Assembly (NCBI RefSeq): GCF_002797875.1
Contig: NZ_PGFC01000002.1
Span: 186,001-250,000 of the forward strand
Direction of reading: 5' to 3'
DNA from: Pseudoscardovia suis
GTDB taxonomy: Bacteria > Actinomycetota > Actinomycetes > Actinomycetales > Bifidobacteriaceae
Length of the DNA: 64,000 nucleotides
The position numbers were made by a program, and so were the translations under genes. Below the pieces are notes generated by a model. That model searched no databases, was not told the DNA's origin, and saw nothing but the letters and a program-made list of their open reading frames with translations. Below are positions 11,113-18,804 of the stretch, piece after piece. The first letter of the stretch is position 1, and every line of letters begins with the position of its first letter.

Positions 11113-12906
11113 TCATTCCACATGCAGGGAGCCCAAGTCCATTCGGCCGGCGGAATACAGCGTGGGCATGCCGCTGAGCGATGTGCGCGCCGCCGCAGAT
11201 GGAGTGGAGACATACAGCCAGTCGTATGCACAGTCATTGTTGATCTGCCGTGCCAGCGCCGCAGCCGCATTGCTGTAATCCGTGTCGGTGGTGGCTGCCT
11301 GCACCTGTTTCCACAGGTCGTCGGTGGTGGCGTTCGTGTAGCCCACGAAATTCGTGGGGTCTTCGATGCTCGCCAGGTCGCGGCTGCCGTTGAAATGCAC
11401 GATCGTCAGGTCATAATCCTGTTGGTTGATCACTCGTTCCTCATACGCTGCGTCGTCCAGTTCAACGCCGGTGACGCGCCAGCTGGCTGCGGTGAAGGCA
11501 TTGATGATGGTGTTGGCGAGCGCCTCATCGGATTGCCGGTAGACGAGATTCAGTGCGTAGCGTCCCGTGAAACGGTAGTTCGTCATTGCAGCCTGCGGGT
11601 CATAGCCCCACGTGTCGTCCAGCTCTTCATAACCAGGGTCGAGTGGCGCAATGGGGCCGTTGAGCCGTGTGCCTTCCACTCCTGCCGCGGAGACGATGGC
11701 GTTTTCGTCGAGAGCGGTGCGGGCCGATGCTCTCACATCGGAATCAGCGAAGAACGTGGCGCCGCCTGAATGGAAGGCGATTGCTGTTTTTTGCGTGGAT
11801 TGCATGGTGGTCGTGCGGATGCCGTCGATGCCTTCGACGCTTGAAGCACGGAACCCGGCGAGCGGCAGTATTGCGTCGATGGCGCCGCTCTGCAGGTCGG
11901 CGCAGGCTTGGGAAGCGTCGGTGTATGCGGCGAGTTTCACGGTTGCCGGGACTTCCGTGTGATGTGGCCTCCAATAAGCGTCGTTTCGTGTGAGCGTGAG
12001 CGCCGTTCCCGCATCCAGCGTTCCCAACGCGTAAGGTCCTGAGCCGACGCCAGGGGTCGTGGAGTCGCCGGGGTTTTCTTCATCCCACACGATGCCAGCC
12101 ACTCCGGAAAGCTTCCATGGCAGCGTTTGGTCAGGGGTGGAAAGCGTCATGACCACGGTGCTCTCATCAGTGTTGGAGACGGATGCCAGTGTGCTCAGTT
12201 CGCTGGCGCCTGCGTAATTGTTCGACACGGTTTGCTGCAGCGACCACACCACGTCGGAGGCGTCGAGTGCATCTCCGTTAGCAAAATGCATACCGGTGTT
12301 GAGATGGAATGTGAATGTGAGGCCGTCATCGGATTCATCCCAGGAACGGGCGAGCCCGGCGGTGGCGTTATTGGACTCGTTGCGTCCTGTGATGGTTTCA
12401 TAGACATTGCCCACAAGGTATTGCGCGGCGCTTGCGTTCGCGGCATCGTGCACGTCAAGGGAACTAGGCACCGTGCCTACGGCGATGGTGACGCTTGCGG
12501 TGCTTTTGCCTGTTGCTTGCCGCACCAGCGGATTGTCGTGCGTGACCACAGCGCCCCATGCGAGCCATGCGACGAAGCCGAACACCACGAGGCACGCTAT
12601 GAATACGACCCAGCTGCGCGCTGCGGCGGCGCGGGCATTGCCGTGGCCTCCCGTGCCGTGGGAATCCTGCGCGGAGGAATCCTGCGCGATCGATTCTGGC
12701 GCGGGGGCTTGGTCTGCGGGGAATGTCGCGGATTCCTGTGTGACGGATTCGTCGGCGGGGTATTCCGCGGGTTTGGTTTCTCGCAATCCTTGTGCCGTGG
12801 ATTCCTGAGAAGCGGGCTCCTGAACGTCGGTTCGTGCAAGTGACTGCTGTGGTGCGTGCCAGTCCTGAGGTTCATCGCCGTGCGTCGCATGTGGGGGAAT
12901 GGTCAT
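11113..12906 (-). CDS. Membrane-anchored family-5 (peptide-type) substrate-binding protein
   Basis: The protein has 597 residues from the ATG at 12906. Residues 1 to about 98 are a Gln/Ser/Ala/Pro-rich cytoplasmic region with repeated QES/QDS words; one hydrophobic helix (about 99-125) follows; then comes the extracytoplasmic SBP_bac_5 fold (SVTIAVGTVPSSLDVHD, LARSWDESDDGLTFTFHL, FANGDALDASDVVWSL). Such proteins normally deliver oligopeptides or related solutes to an ABC permease and are lipoproteins; this one has no lipobox and appears tethered by a transmembrane helix. No permease genes adjoin it. A longer frame back to 13065 overlaps nth and has unlikely composition, so 12906 is preferred, although its ribosome-binding site is weak. 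Confidence 0.8.
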   Translation of the reverse strand: MTIPPHATHGDEPQDWHAPQQSLARTDVQEPASQESTAQGLRETKPAEYPADESVTQESATFPADQAPAPESIAQDSSAQDSHGTGGHGNARAAAARSWVVFIACLVVFGFVAWLAWGAVVTHDNPLVRQATGKSTASVTIAVGTVPSSLDVHDAANASAAQYLVGNVYETITGRNESNNATAGLARSWDESDDGLTFTFHLNTGMHFANGDALDASDVVWSLQQTVSNNYAGASELSTLASVSNTDESTVVMTLSTPDQTLPWKLSGVAGIVWDEENPGDSTTPGVGSGPYALGTLDAGTALTLTRNDAYWRPHHTEVPATVKLAAYTDASQACADLQSGAIDAILPLAGFRASSVEGIDGIRTTTMQSTQKTAIAFHSGGATFFADSDVRASARTALDENAIVSAAGVEGTRLNGPIAPLDPGYEELDDTWGYDPQAAMTNYRFTGRYALNLVYRQSDEALANTIINAFTAASWRVTGVELDDAAYEERVINQQDYDLTIVHFNGSRDLASIEDPTNFVGYTNATTDDLWKQVQAATTDTDYSNAAAALARQINNDCAYDWLYVSTPSAAARTSLSGMPTLYSAGRMDLGSLHVE

Positions 12907-13013
12907 GTCTCTAACTGTACGAGCAGTGCGGGAGCGACCGTGGCCGTGCGGTGGGCCATGGAATGCTCGTGAGTGGCGTGGGGCGTTGCCGGCGGGATTG
13001 TCAGGCTCGATTG

Positions 13014-13679
13014 TCAGAAGATTCCAGCGCTGGGGCAGGTGCCGGCGAGCGGACAGCGCCCGCATTCCGGTCCGCGTGCATGGCAGGTGTCACGCCCATG
13101 GAAGATGAGCCGGTGCGACAGGTCCGTCCAATCCGCAGGATCGAACACGGCGCAGATTTCGCTTTCGATATGCACGGGGTCGGGGTGCGGCGTGCGCCAA
13201 TCGGTGCGCCAGTGCAGGCGTCCGGTCACTCGAATCACATGCGTGTCCACGGGGAAGCCGGGGACCCCGAATGCGTTGCCCAACACCACATTTGCGGTTT
13301 TGCGCCCCACGCCGGGCAGGGCAGTGAGCTCATCCATGGTGCTCGGCACCTCGCCGTCATGCGTCTCCAACAGGGCGCGCGACAGATCGATGGCTCGTTG
13401 CGCTTTGGTGTGGAAGAAACCGAGGGAGTGGATGATGCGCTCCACATCCTGCACGTTCGCACCGGCGAGCGCTCGCGCATCGGGATAACGCGAAAACAGT
13501 TCTGGCGTGACCTTGTTGACCTGCTTGTCGGTGGTTTGCGCCGACAGCATGGTTGCCACCAGCAGTTCAAAAGGGTTGGTGAAATTCAGGGCGCATACGG
13601 GGTGCGGGTAGGTTTCGCACAGGATTGCATATTCTTCATGCATGCGCGCATGGCGTGCCTTTGCGTTTTCACGAGGCAT
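13014..13679 (-). CDS. nth: Endonuclease III (base-excision repair glycosylase/AP lyase)
   Basis: Nth removes oxidised pyrimidines and nicks the abasic site. The 221-residue protein has the helix-hairpin-helix LPGVGRKTAN with catalytic Lys127, the catalytic Asp145 in VDTHVIRV, and the [4Fe-4S] loop C-X6-C-X2-C-X5-C (Cys199, 206, 209 and 215). Length is typical of the family and all key residues are present. The substrate-binding-protein gene follows on the same strand after about 107 nt and is functionally unrelated. Confidence 0.96.
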   Translation of the reverse strand: MPRENAKARHARMHEEYAILCETYPHPVCALNFTNPFELLVATMLSAQTTDKQVNKVTPELFSRYPDARALAGANVQDVERIIHSLGFFHTKAQRAIDLSRALLETHDGEVPSTMDELTALPGVGRKTANVVLGNAFGVPGFPVDTHVIRVTGRLHWRTDWRTPHPDPVHIESEICAVFDPADWTDLSHRLIFHGRDTCHARGPECGRCPLAGTCPSAGIF

Positions 13680-13802
13680 GGGGATAGGGACCTTCGGTTT
13701 GAGTTATTGAGACGGCGGTTGTTGTTGAGATATCGGTTATGTGCTAGTTGTTAGACGTCGGTCTTTGGCTAGTGGTCGATGATGGCCAATCGCTGACTGC
13801 TG

Positions 13803-14573
13803 TTAATTCTCGTCGGTGTCAAGGTCGGAGTCCAAGCCGTTGTCAAGGTCGTCATCGGCGCCATCGGACTCCTGGGGCGGGTCGAAGCGGTAGCCCACAT
13901 TGCGCACGGTGCCGATGAGGTGCTCGTATTCCCCGCCCAGCTTGGCGCGCAGGCGGCGGATGTGCACGTCCACGGTTCGAGTGCCGCCGTAATAATCGTA
14001 TCCCCACACCTCTTGCAGAAGCTGGGCGCGAGTGAACACGCGCCCAGGATGCATGACGAGGTATTTGAGCAGTTCGAATTCCTTGTATGCCAGGTCGATG
14101 GGCTTGCCGCGAAGGCTTGCGGTGTAGCCGTTCGTGTCGACCACCAGGTCGCCGCAATGAATGACGCCTTCCTGAGTGTCGAACGAGGCGTTCGTTGCGC
14201 CGGGGGCAGCGGGGACTGATGCAGAGCGGCCGCGTTCTGCGATGAGCCGCAGACGGGCTTCGAGCTCTGCGGGGCTGGCGGAGGCAATCACCACGTCGGC
14301 GATGCCCCATTGCGCGTTGACGACGGTGAAACCGCCTTCGGTGAGCACGAGCACGATGGGAGTTGACAGACCGGATGCGTGAATGAGCCGACACAGGGTG
14401 CGGGCGCTGGCAAGATCATCCCGGGCGTCGATGAACAAAATCGTGGACTCCGGCATTCGCACAAGCGAAGCGGCATCAAGCGGCAGCACCCGAACACGAT
14501 GGGAGAGCAGTGCAAGGGATGGCAAGACGGTAGCAGGGTCTTGGGTATTGGTCATCAAGGTTAAATCTGTCAT
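13803..14573 (-). CDS. glnR: GlnR-family OmpR-type orphan response regulator
   Basis: The 256-residue regulator has an atypical receiver domain (about 1-115; the start LTLMTNTQDPATVLPSLALL and the Asp in ILFIDARDDL match actinobacterial GlnR) and a C-terminal winged helix (LAYKEFELLKYLV, RTVDVHIRRLRAKLG, TVRNVGYRF). An acidic tail of about 20 residues (DDDLDNGLDSDLDTDEN) is extra. GlnR proteins control nitrogen assimilation, have no cognate kinase and usually lack the full acidic pocket; no kinase is nearby here. AAGGAGGT 6-7 nt upstream fixes the ATG at 14573. A pair of repeated palindromic elements lies in its promoter. The asparagine/aspartate block 3-9 kb away fits a nitrogen role, but no operator link is shown. 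Confidence 0.85.
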   Translation of the reverse strand: MTDLTLMTNTQDPATVLPSLALLSHRVRVLPLDAASLVRMPESTILFIDARDDLASARTLCRLIHASGLSTPIVLVLTEGGFTVVNAQWGIADVVIASASPAELEARLRLIAERGRSASVPAAPGATNASFDTQEGVIHCGDLVVDTNGYTASLRGKPIDLAYKEFELLKYLVMHPGRVFTRAQLLQEVWGYDYYGGTRTVDVHIRRLRAKLGGEYEHLIGTVRNVGYRFDPPQESDGADDDLDNGLDSDLDTDEN

Positions 14574-14603
14574 AGCTATACCTCCTTGCGAGCCGATCGG
14601 GGT

Positions 14604-14658
14604 GTTAGCAGATGCAGTTCCCGGGAAAGTTGTTGTTAGCAGACGCAGTTTCCGGAAA
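14604..14658. promoter_or_regulatory. Duplicated palindromic operator candidate upstream of glnR
   Basis: Two copies of a 24-25 bp element (14604-14628 and 14635-14658) share GTTAGCAGA and GCAGTT and end in a palindrome: TTCCCGGGAA (14618-14627) and TTTCCGGAAA (14649-14658). The palindrome centres are 31 bp apart, about three helical turns. They lie 31-85 bp upstream of the glnR start, where an autoregulator or partner could bind. They do not look like the published GlnR box. Confidence 0.55.
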
Positions 14659-14852
14659 TATTGCGTATGTGAACCAGTTTAATCACGCCGAGGTTTCAAA
14701 AACCTGCATTGTTCGTTAACGTGGAATTTACGAAGCTTGATGCAATGGCTTGAATGCGGGCATCGAGCAGGGTGGCGGTGACGGCGGTATGTCTGGCTCG
14801 GTATGCTTGAGGGCATACGTGGCTTTGCGTGCATCGATCAAGGAGGAACGAT

Positions 14853-15647
14853 ATGGCCGACCATGATGCGGACTCTCTCCAAGCGGATTCCCGGAAGTCC
14901 GGGCAATCGCCCGCTTCCCTGGGCGTGGCGCCGCTTGTGCAGAACGGCGCCGGCATGGTGGTGCGCACGCTGCTCGTGGAACTCGTGGCGTATTTGTGCA
15001 TGGCGGCGCTGTGGTTTGCGCCGGCCACATCCAACGACCCTCTCGCAACGTCCCCGTGGGCTGCATGCGAGGCTTTCGTGTGCGCGTTGATCGTGGCGGC
15101 GGTATATCCCTTCCGTTTGCGCACCCCGTCGCAGCTTGCGGCTCGCGTGGCTGCGATTGCGATGGGCGCTGGCGGATTGCTGGCTGGCTTCCTCGGGCCT
15201 GTGGGCGGACGCTGGATGGTGTGGATGGTCGCGCTCGCATCGCTGTTGGTCATCGGCGCGTTTTTGTATGAGCTGCTGCGCGCGTCGCGTACACGCATGA
15301 TCTTTTCGTTGTCAACCACGATGTCGGCAGGGTTGATCGCTTTGTGTGGTATGGGCTGGTGCATGCTTCCCCAATTGCATCTGTGGGGCGAGGCACGGCG
15401 GCGCAACCCCGTGGGGGCGTGGTGCGTGCTCGCCGGCATGTTCCTGGCGCTCGCGCTGCTGGCGTTGGCGAGCTACCTGTGGTCACGGGGCTCCGGTTCT
15501 GTGGCGGATTTCGTGCGCGTGGATGTCGATCCTTCGATCGTGGCTCCTTCGCTGCGCAATCTGTGGCTGTGCTGGGGGCTGATTCCGGTGCTGTTGTATG
15601 GCGCTGTGATCGCCGTGGCTGCATTGCTTGTGGTGATGCTCCTGTGA
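14853..15647 (+). CDS. Polytopic membrane protein of unknown function
   Basis: The 264-residue protein starts at the ATG at 14853, placed by AAGGAGGAAC; the in-frame ATG at 14829 lacks such a site. A polar N-terminal tail of about 35 residues precedes about seven or eight hydrophobic helices. There is no catalytic motif or recognisable domain. It diverges from the glnR-like gene, from which it is separated by about 280 nt, and is followed by a terminator region shared with ppa. I do not recognise the family; a conserved actinobacterial membrane protein is the most that can be said. Confidence 0.75.
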   Translation: MADHDADSLQADSRKSGQSPASLGVAPLVQNGAGMVVRTLLVELVAYLCMAALWFAPATSNDPLATSPWAACEAFVCALIVAAVYPFRLRTPSQLAARVAAIAMGAGGLLAGFLGPVGGRWMVWMVALASLLVIGAFLYELLRASRTRMIFSLSTTMSAGLIALCGMGWCMLPQLHLWGEARRRNPVGAWCVLAGMFLALALLALASYLWSRGSGSVADFVRVDVDPSIVAPSLRNLWLCWGLIPVLLYGAVIAVAALLVVMLL

Positions 15648-15688
15648 TGCGCGCGGTCGCTCCGGCGGGGCGGGCATGATAAACAGAC

Positions 15689-15727
15689 ATAAAAACGGCG
15701 GGGCTGCAACTTGCAGTCCCGCCGTTT
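15689..15727 (-). terminator. Intrinsic terminator of ppa
   Basis: A near-perfect 17-bp stem (15693-15709 with 15711-15727, one wobble pair) is followed on the minus strand by TTTTT. It may also stop the opposing membrane-protein transcript, whose side has only TTT. Confidence 0.85.
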
Positions 15728-15768
15728 GCATTGCCGTTTACAGTGCCGTTCACATGGCCGTTTACACT
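15721..15768. repeat. Four tandem 12-bp repeats (GCCGTT-)
   Basis: Units begin at 15721, 15733, 15745 and 15757 with consensus GCCGTTTACAnT. The first unit includes the 3' arm of the ppa terminator stem, so the array may have grown by slippage from it. It lies 3' of ppa. Confidence 0.8.
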
Positions 15769-15826
15769 GACCGGCGATTGGATCGTCGCCTGGTCATTTC
15801 GCAATCAGGCAGTGGTCAGGCAGTTT

Positions 15827-16321
15827 TCACTTCTCGGAATCGGCCAGACGCTTGCGAGCGGCGACGATTTCGGCCTCGGCCTTGGCGGCGTTGGTCCAGA
15901 AGGATCCCGGCTTGACTTCCTTGCCCGGTTCCAGAGCCTTGTACTGCGAGAAGAAGTGATCGATTTCCTTCTTGTGGAATTCGGAGACGTCGTCGATGTC
16001 CTTGATGTTGTCGTAGCGCACATCGGCGGGCACGCACAGCACCTTATCGTCGCCGCCGGCCTCGTCAACCATGTGATACAGGCCCACTGCACGGCACTCG
16101 ACCACGCAGCCGGGGAACACGGAGATGGGGAGCATGACCAGCGCGTCGAGCGGGTCGCCGTCCTCGCCCAGGGTTCCCTCGATGTAACCGTAATCATCGG
16201 GGTATTCCATGGAGGTGAACAGGGTGCGGTCCAGACGAATGCGACCGGTCTCATGGTCGACTTCGTACTTGTTGCGCGAACCGCGAGGGATTTCCACAAC
16301 GACGTCAAAGGTTTCAGCCAT
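15827..16321 (-). CDS. ppa: Inorganic pyrophosphatase (family I, soluble)
   Basis: This enzyme hydrolyses pyrophosphate to phosphate and so pulls biosynthetic reactions forward. The 164-residue protein contains the family signature DGDPLDALV after YPDDYGYI, with the conserved Mg-binding Asp residues, and the Lys/Tyr cluster typical of the hexameric bacterial type. The ATG at 16321 follows AAAGGAG; an upstream in-frame extension to 16561 is Arg/Ser-rich and has no start signal, so it is not used. It is transcribed divergently from the L,D-transpeptidase and terminates at the strong hairpin near 15.7 kb. Confidence 0.96.
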   Translation of the reverse strand: MAETFDVVVEIPRGSRNKYEVDHETGRIRLDRTLFTSMEYPDDYGYIEGTLGEDGDPLDALVMLPISVFPGCVVECRAVGLYHMVDEAGGDDKVLCVPADVRYDNIKDIDDVSEFHKKEIDHFFSQYKALEPGKEVKPGSFWTNAAKAEAEIVAARKRLADSEK

Positions 16322-16540
16322 TGGTTTCTCCTTTAATATGTATGAACTTGTGCGTGAACTTGTGCCGGTGCCTTGCTGGCGCTCGTGGGGTTCGCGGTAT
16401 CGTCCTCGGCAATGGCTTGGGGCGGCCGCAACGACCGACGACGGCTGGCGCAGCATCGGGCCCGCACGCATGTCGGGCTGATTACAGGATACTTTGCGGT
16501 GGGGATACGGCGTTCGCACTGCGGTGCGCAGGCTTAACGG

Positions 16541-16581
16541 GCGGTATGTGATTGTGCGCACGCACGCACATCACATACCGC
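16541..16581. repeat. Long inverted repeat between divergent ppa and L,D-transpeptidase genes
   Basis: GCGGTATGTGAT (16541-16552) and its exact reverse complement (16570-16581) flank 17 nt that pair further (TGTGCG with CGCACA, one bulge). There is no U-tract. It lies about 95 nt before the transpeptidase start and 220 nt before ppa. Apart from this the 16322-16675 gap shows only the ppa ribosome-binding site and a GCAGGAGG site for the transpeptidase. Confidence 0.7.
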
Positions 16582-16675
16582 TCATAGAGACACGGGAACG
16601 CAAGACGGGGAGGGTTGCTATGATAAGCCGCGCTTATGTTTCGTACCGTTGTCTGGTGAACGTGCAGGAGGCTCC

Positions 16676-17422
16676 ATGAGTGGCATGACAGATCCTTCGA
16701 GGAATGACGCTCCGAAAAAGGATGGGCGCGACGGGGATGTGCAGTCGGCTAGCCGGCGGACGAATGCCGGTAGCCGCCGCATGGTTGCGCTCGCCGTGTG
16801 CCTGATTGTGGTGGCGATACTGATTGTGTGCGTCGCAGTTGTGCAGGCCAAGGCGGCGGTTTCGCGCCATCGGGGCTATCGGGGAACGGAGCAGATCCAG
16901 CTCGTGCAGCCTCAATCCGCTCCTTCGAATTCCGCGTCGAGTCCAGCGCAGCCTGATTCCACGGCAAGCGGCGCATCTGACGAGTCGTCGTCCTCGGCGG
17001 CGATTGACTGGCAGGGCGCTTCCGGCGGTGCGTATCCGGATGTGAGCCAGGCCGAGGACCTGTCGATCAGCGTGTCCCTCGCTGACCAGCGCGTGTATAT
17101 CAAAGACGGCGATACCACGATCTATACGATGATCTGCTCGTCCGGCATGGATGATTCCACGCCGCATGGCACGTTCACGGTGCAGTCACGCGGCGAGAAT
17201 TTCTTCAATCCCAATGAGCAGATGGGCGCGAACTGGTGGGTGAGTTTCTATGGCGACTACCTCTTCCACACCGTGCCCACCGATTCCGACGGAAACTACA
17301 TCGTGTCGGAGGCTGAGAAACTCGGCAGGCCTGCATCCCACGGGTGCCTTCGCCTCACTGTGTCCGACGCCAAATGGATTTATGACAACATCCCCGACGG
17401 CACCACCGTCGAAATTGCATGA
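16676..17422 (+). CDS. L,D-transpeptidase (YkuD domain), membrane anchored
   Basis: This protein forms 3-3 cross-links or attaches proteins in peptidoglycan. Of 248 residues, about 1-38 are cytoplasmic and basic, about 39-60 form one membrane helix (MVALAVCLIVVAILIVCVAV), about 75-120 are a Ser/Ala/Pro linker, and the C-terminal part is a YkuD catalytic domain (SISVSLADQRVYIKDG, STPHGTFTVQ). The domain ends in the active-site motif SHGCLRL with the nucleophilic Cys. The ATG at 16676 has GCAGGAGG upstream. A clear intrinsic terminator follows. The combination of a single YkuD domain and a signal anchor is common in actinobacteria. Confidence 0.93.
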   Translation: MSGMTDPSRNDAPKKDGRDGDVQSASRRTNAGSRRMVALAVCLIVVAILIVCVAVVQAKAAVSRHRGYRGTEQIQLVQPQSAPSNSASSPAQPDSTASGASDESSSSAAIDWQGASGGAYPDVSQAEDLSISVSLADQRVYIKDGDTTIYTMICSSGMDDSTPHGTFTVQSRGENFFNPNEQMGANWWVSFYGDYLFHTVPTDSDGNYIVSEAEKLGRPASHGCLRLTVSDAKWIYDNIPDGTTVEIA

Positions 17423-17445
17423 TTCGTGCACGATTTTTAGATTTC

Positions 17446-17477
17446 AAGCGCTCGGTCGTATGGCCGGGCGCTTTTCT
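17446..17477 (+). terminator. Intrinsic terminator after the L,D-transpeptidase
   Basis: A 10-bp stem AAGCGCTCGG/CCGGGCGCTT (17446-17455 with 17464-17473, one wobble) is followed by TTTCTT. Confidence 0.85.
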
Positions 17478-17552
17478 TGTGCCTTGTCGCAAGGTGTTTT
17501 GATGCGTGTTTGTGCGCGAATGCTTGCTCAAGCGGTTGTGTGCCGCGGGTGG

Positions 17553-18488
17553 TCACTGTGTGTCGTTCCACAGGATTTGGTCGTTGCGCGAAACCGTTGA
17601 CAGCAGCCTTTCGACAGCGATATGCGCCAGTTGTTGCGTAATGGGAGACATATCCCAGTCCTTGCGGGTCACCAAGGCGAATGTGTCGAACAGCGGATGG
17701 TCAAACGGCGTGGTGTGGATGTCGGAGGGGAAGCGCGGGGAATTAACCACGGCGCTGGGCAGCAGGGTGTCACCAAGCCCGGCAGCGACGAGCTGCACGG
17801 CGGATTCCACCGACTCCACCTCGATCTGCGGCTCCAGCGTGACGCCTTTGAGCTGCGCCCGTTGCGCCAGCTGGCGTCGCGACGGGTCGTTCCACCCATG
17901 GTGAGCGTCATACAGGATCACCGGCGCGTGGGGAATGTCTTCCACTCGCATCGGAGCCGCGCATCGTTCGGCGGAAGCGCTCGCCCACACAATCTCTTGC
18001 TGCATGATGAGCCGCGTCTGCAAATCATGCACGGGCACCGGCAGACACAGCAGTCCTGCCTCGAGTTCCCCGGAACGCACGGCATCGGCGACTTCGAAGG
18101 AATTCTGGCCTACCAAGCGAAGCTTCACATGCGGGTGCGCACGGCTGAAATCCGTCGCCAGATCGGAGAGACCGTAATAGCCTGCATTGCGCAGAATGCC
18201 GAACGATACCGTGCCGCTTTCGCCGGTGGTGAGCGCTCGCAATGCCGCGTCGCCGCCTATCTCGCCGTCAAGCATGCGTTTGGCCCATGGCAGCAGCGTG
18301 CGCCCTGCCGCCGTGAGCACAAGCTTGCGGCCGGAACGGACGAACAATGCGATGCGGTATTCGTCTTCAATGCGCCGCACCAGTTCCGAAACCGTGGGTT
18401 GCGTCATTCCCAGCTGCCGGGCTGCCGCTGTGAAAGATCCCTCGGTGGCCGCGAAATAAAAGGCCTGGATTTGGGTAAGCGTCATCAT
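17553..18488 (-). CDS. LysR-family transcriptional regulator
   Basis: The 311-residue protein has an N-terminal winged helix (LTQIQAFYFAATEGSFTAAAR, QPTVSELVRRIEDEY) and a type-2 periplasmic-binding-like effector domain from about 90. It is divergent from aspA across 316 bp, the classic arrangement for a LysR activator of its neighbour, so a regulator of aspartate metabolism is the best guess; the effector domain also resembles CysB/Cbl-like regulators and gives no specificity. The start is ATGATG at 18488/18485 with no good Shine-Dalgarno sequence. Confidence 0.9.
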   Translation of the reverse strand: MMTLTQIQAFYFAATEGSFTAAARQLGMTQPTVSELVRRIEDEYRIALFVRSGRKLVLTAAGRTLLPWAKRMLDGEIGGDAALRALTTGESGTVSFGILRNAGYYGLSDLATDFSRAHPHVKLRLVGQNSFEVADAVRSGELEAGLLCLPVPVHDLQTRLIMQQEIVWASASAERCAAPMRVEDIPHAPVILYDAHHGWNDPSRRQLAQRAQLKGVTLEPQIEVESVESAVQLVAAGLGDTLLPSAVVNSPRFPSDIHTTPFDHPLFDTFALVTRKDWDMSPITQQLAHIAVERLLSTVSRNDQILWNDTQ

Positions 18489-18804
18489 GAGGCGATTGTG
18501 GGGCGGCGCGGTTACGCGAAGGTAACAACGTCAACATGATGGACGGTTCATGTGACGGGTGCTCTGCGGGGGTGCTCTGCGGGGCGGATGCGTCGCAGGG
18601 GCACAACCAAAGGTAAAACCTATGGAAGTTCAAGGAAGTAGGGGTCTTGTGCGGTGTGTCGCAAGTTCGTACGCTCGGGGTTTGTGATCATTCGGAAATC
18701 ACGGAAGCGCAATGCATCGAATGCGAATTCCATCGTCGCGATTCCGTGAATCCGCCAACCGACAGCCACAGCCAAGCAAAAGCCAACAAAGGAAGAGAAC
18801 AGCC
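18489..18804. promoter_or_regulatory. Divergent promoter region between LysR gene and aspA
   Basis: The 316-bp gap holds an inverted repeat GTTAC-N6-GTAAC (18511-18526), 23-38 bp from the LysR start and a candidate LysR box, a direct repeat of GGGTGCTCTGCGGGG (about 18557-18584), and the aspA ribosome-binding site AAAGGAAGAG at about 18788-18797. No clear promoter hexamers stand out for aspA. Confidence 0.4.

Noticed and set aside
12907-13065. N-terminal extension of the substrate-binding protein to 13065
   Set aside because: It overlaps nth by about 50 bp and has shadow-like Arg/His/Pro composition.
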